A stretch of DNA of 64,000 nt from contig CP103416.1 of the NCBI GenBank assembly GCA_024802545.1, forward strand, positions 682,001-746,000. Direction: 5' to 3'. The notes below the pieces were generated by a model that had not been told where the DNA came from, searched no databases, and was given only the letters and a program-made list of their open reading frames with translations. The translations under genes were made by a program, and so were the position numbers. Below are positions 63,709-64,000 of the stretch, piece after piece (position 1 is the stretch's first letter; every line of letters begins with the position of its first letter). The stretch comes from SAR92 clade bacterium H455 (GTDB taxonomy: Bacteria; Pseudomonadota; Gammaproteobacteria; Pseudomonadales; Porticoccaceae).

Positions 63709-63966
63709 GTGATAGAAATTCCCGCAGAAATGTTAAGTGCAGAAATCCTCTACGGGATTATCGAAGAGTTTATCTTGCGTGAGGGCACTGATTATGGCTC
63801 CCAGGAGGTCAGTTTGGACAGCAAAATTGACCAGGTGAAGCGTCAGCTGAGCAAGGGTGATGTATTAATTACCTTTGATCCGGCCACGGAGAACTGTAAT
63901 TTATTGACCCGTCATCAATTCAAAAAATATCAGGCCGAGCACCAAGATGCCGAGCAGCAGCCTTGA
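63709..63966 (+). CDS. YheU family protein
   Basis: An 85-residue protein (GTG start) with the YheU motifs: IPAEMLSAEILYGIIEEFILREGTD and SLDSKIDQVKRQLSKGDVLITFD. Function unknown; conserved in gammaproteobacteria. It is divergent from gcvR. Confidence 0.85.
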   Translation: MIEIPAEMLSAEILYGIIEEFILREGTDYGSQEVSLDSKIDQVKRQLSKGDVLITFDPATENCNLLTRHQFKKYQAEHQDAEQQP

Positions 63967-63981
63967 GTAAAGGGAGCTTAA

Positions 63982-64000
63982 GTGCTGGGCTCGAAAATAA
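63982..64000 (+). CDS. possible start of the next gene (cut by the window edge)
   Basis: A GTG at 63982 is preceded by AGGGAG (63971-63976), and the few visible codons are open. Too little is seen to identify a product. Confidence 0.3.

Overview
The window is a stretch of gammaproteobacterial chromosome. The inference rests on ffh-rpsP-rimM-trmD-rplS, lptM-lysA-dapF-DUF484 beside cyaY, and argH followed by an AlgZ/AlgR-type pair and hemC-hemD-hemX-hemY, an order familiar from Pseudomonas and its relatives. Moderate GC and an exosortase-D polysaccharide locus suggest a marine, Cellvibrionales-like organism. That placement is inferred and was not tested by search.

Layout. 1-7.9 kb: housekeeping genes (two Nudix hydrolases, a gamma-carbonic anhydrase-like protein, CorB- and YpjD-like membrane proteins, ffh and the rpsP-rplS operon). 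8.1-38.2 kb: one large exopolysaccharide locus. It opens with a VPLPA-CTERM protein, the sugar-phosphate transferase that starts the lipid-linked unit, an export protein, an outer-membrane barrel, a Wzz-like chain-length protein, a tyrosine autokinase and an ExeA-like ATPase. A visibly AT-richer block follows (about 15.5-25.6 kb) with Wzy- and Wzx-like proteins, glycosyltransferases, a beta-helix lipoprotein and a sulfotransferase. Next come nucleotide-heptose genes (gmhA-like, hddA, a histidine phosphatase, hddC), galE, a WecG/TagA transferase fused to a STAS domain, the fused exosortase XrtD and the TPR lipoprotein PrsT. XrtD (34.2 kb) and the VPLPA protein (8.2 kb) look like an enzyme and its substrate at the two ends of the locus.

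38.4-45.4 kb is the most interesting part. It holds a NarL-type response regulator, a TonB-dependent receptor, a periplasmic binding protein with no transporter partner, and a hybrid kinase with BarA/GacS architecture. Directly downstream is an 812-bp gap without a credible protein gene. The gap carries three tandem units of about 170 bp, filled with hairpins that present GGA in their loops, and ends in a strong intrinsic terminator. This looks like a CsrB/RsmZ-type RNA that titrates CsrA/RsmA, built from three tandem modules. Paired base changes between the copies support the stems. Kinase, regulator and RNA together would form a locus-encoded Gac/Csr circuit, and the leaders of the first polysaccharide genes carry GGA motifs at their ribosome-binding sites.

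45.4-64 kb: rnr, then DUF484-dapF-lysA-lptM on the minus strand, cyaY, argH, the two-component pair, heme genes, nfo, a hemerythrin preceded by a perfect FNR/Anr box, an MnmC oxidoreductase half, a flavodoxin, trmL, gcvR and a YheU-like gene. I saw no tRNA, rRNA, CRISPR array or intact insertion sequence.
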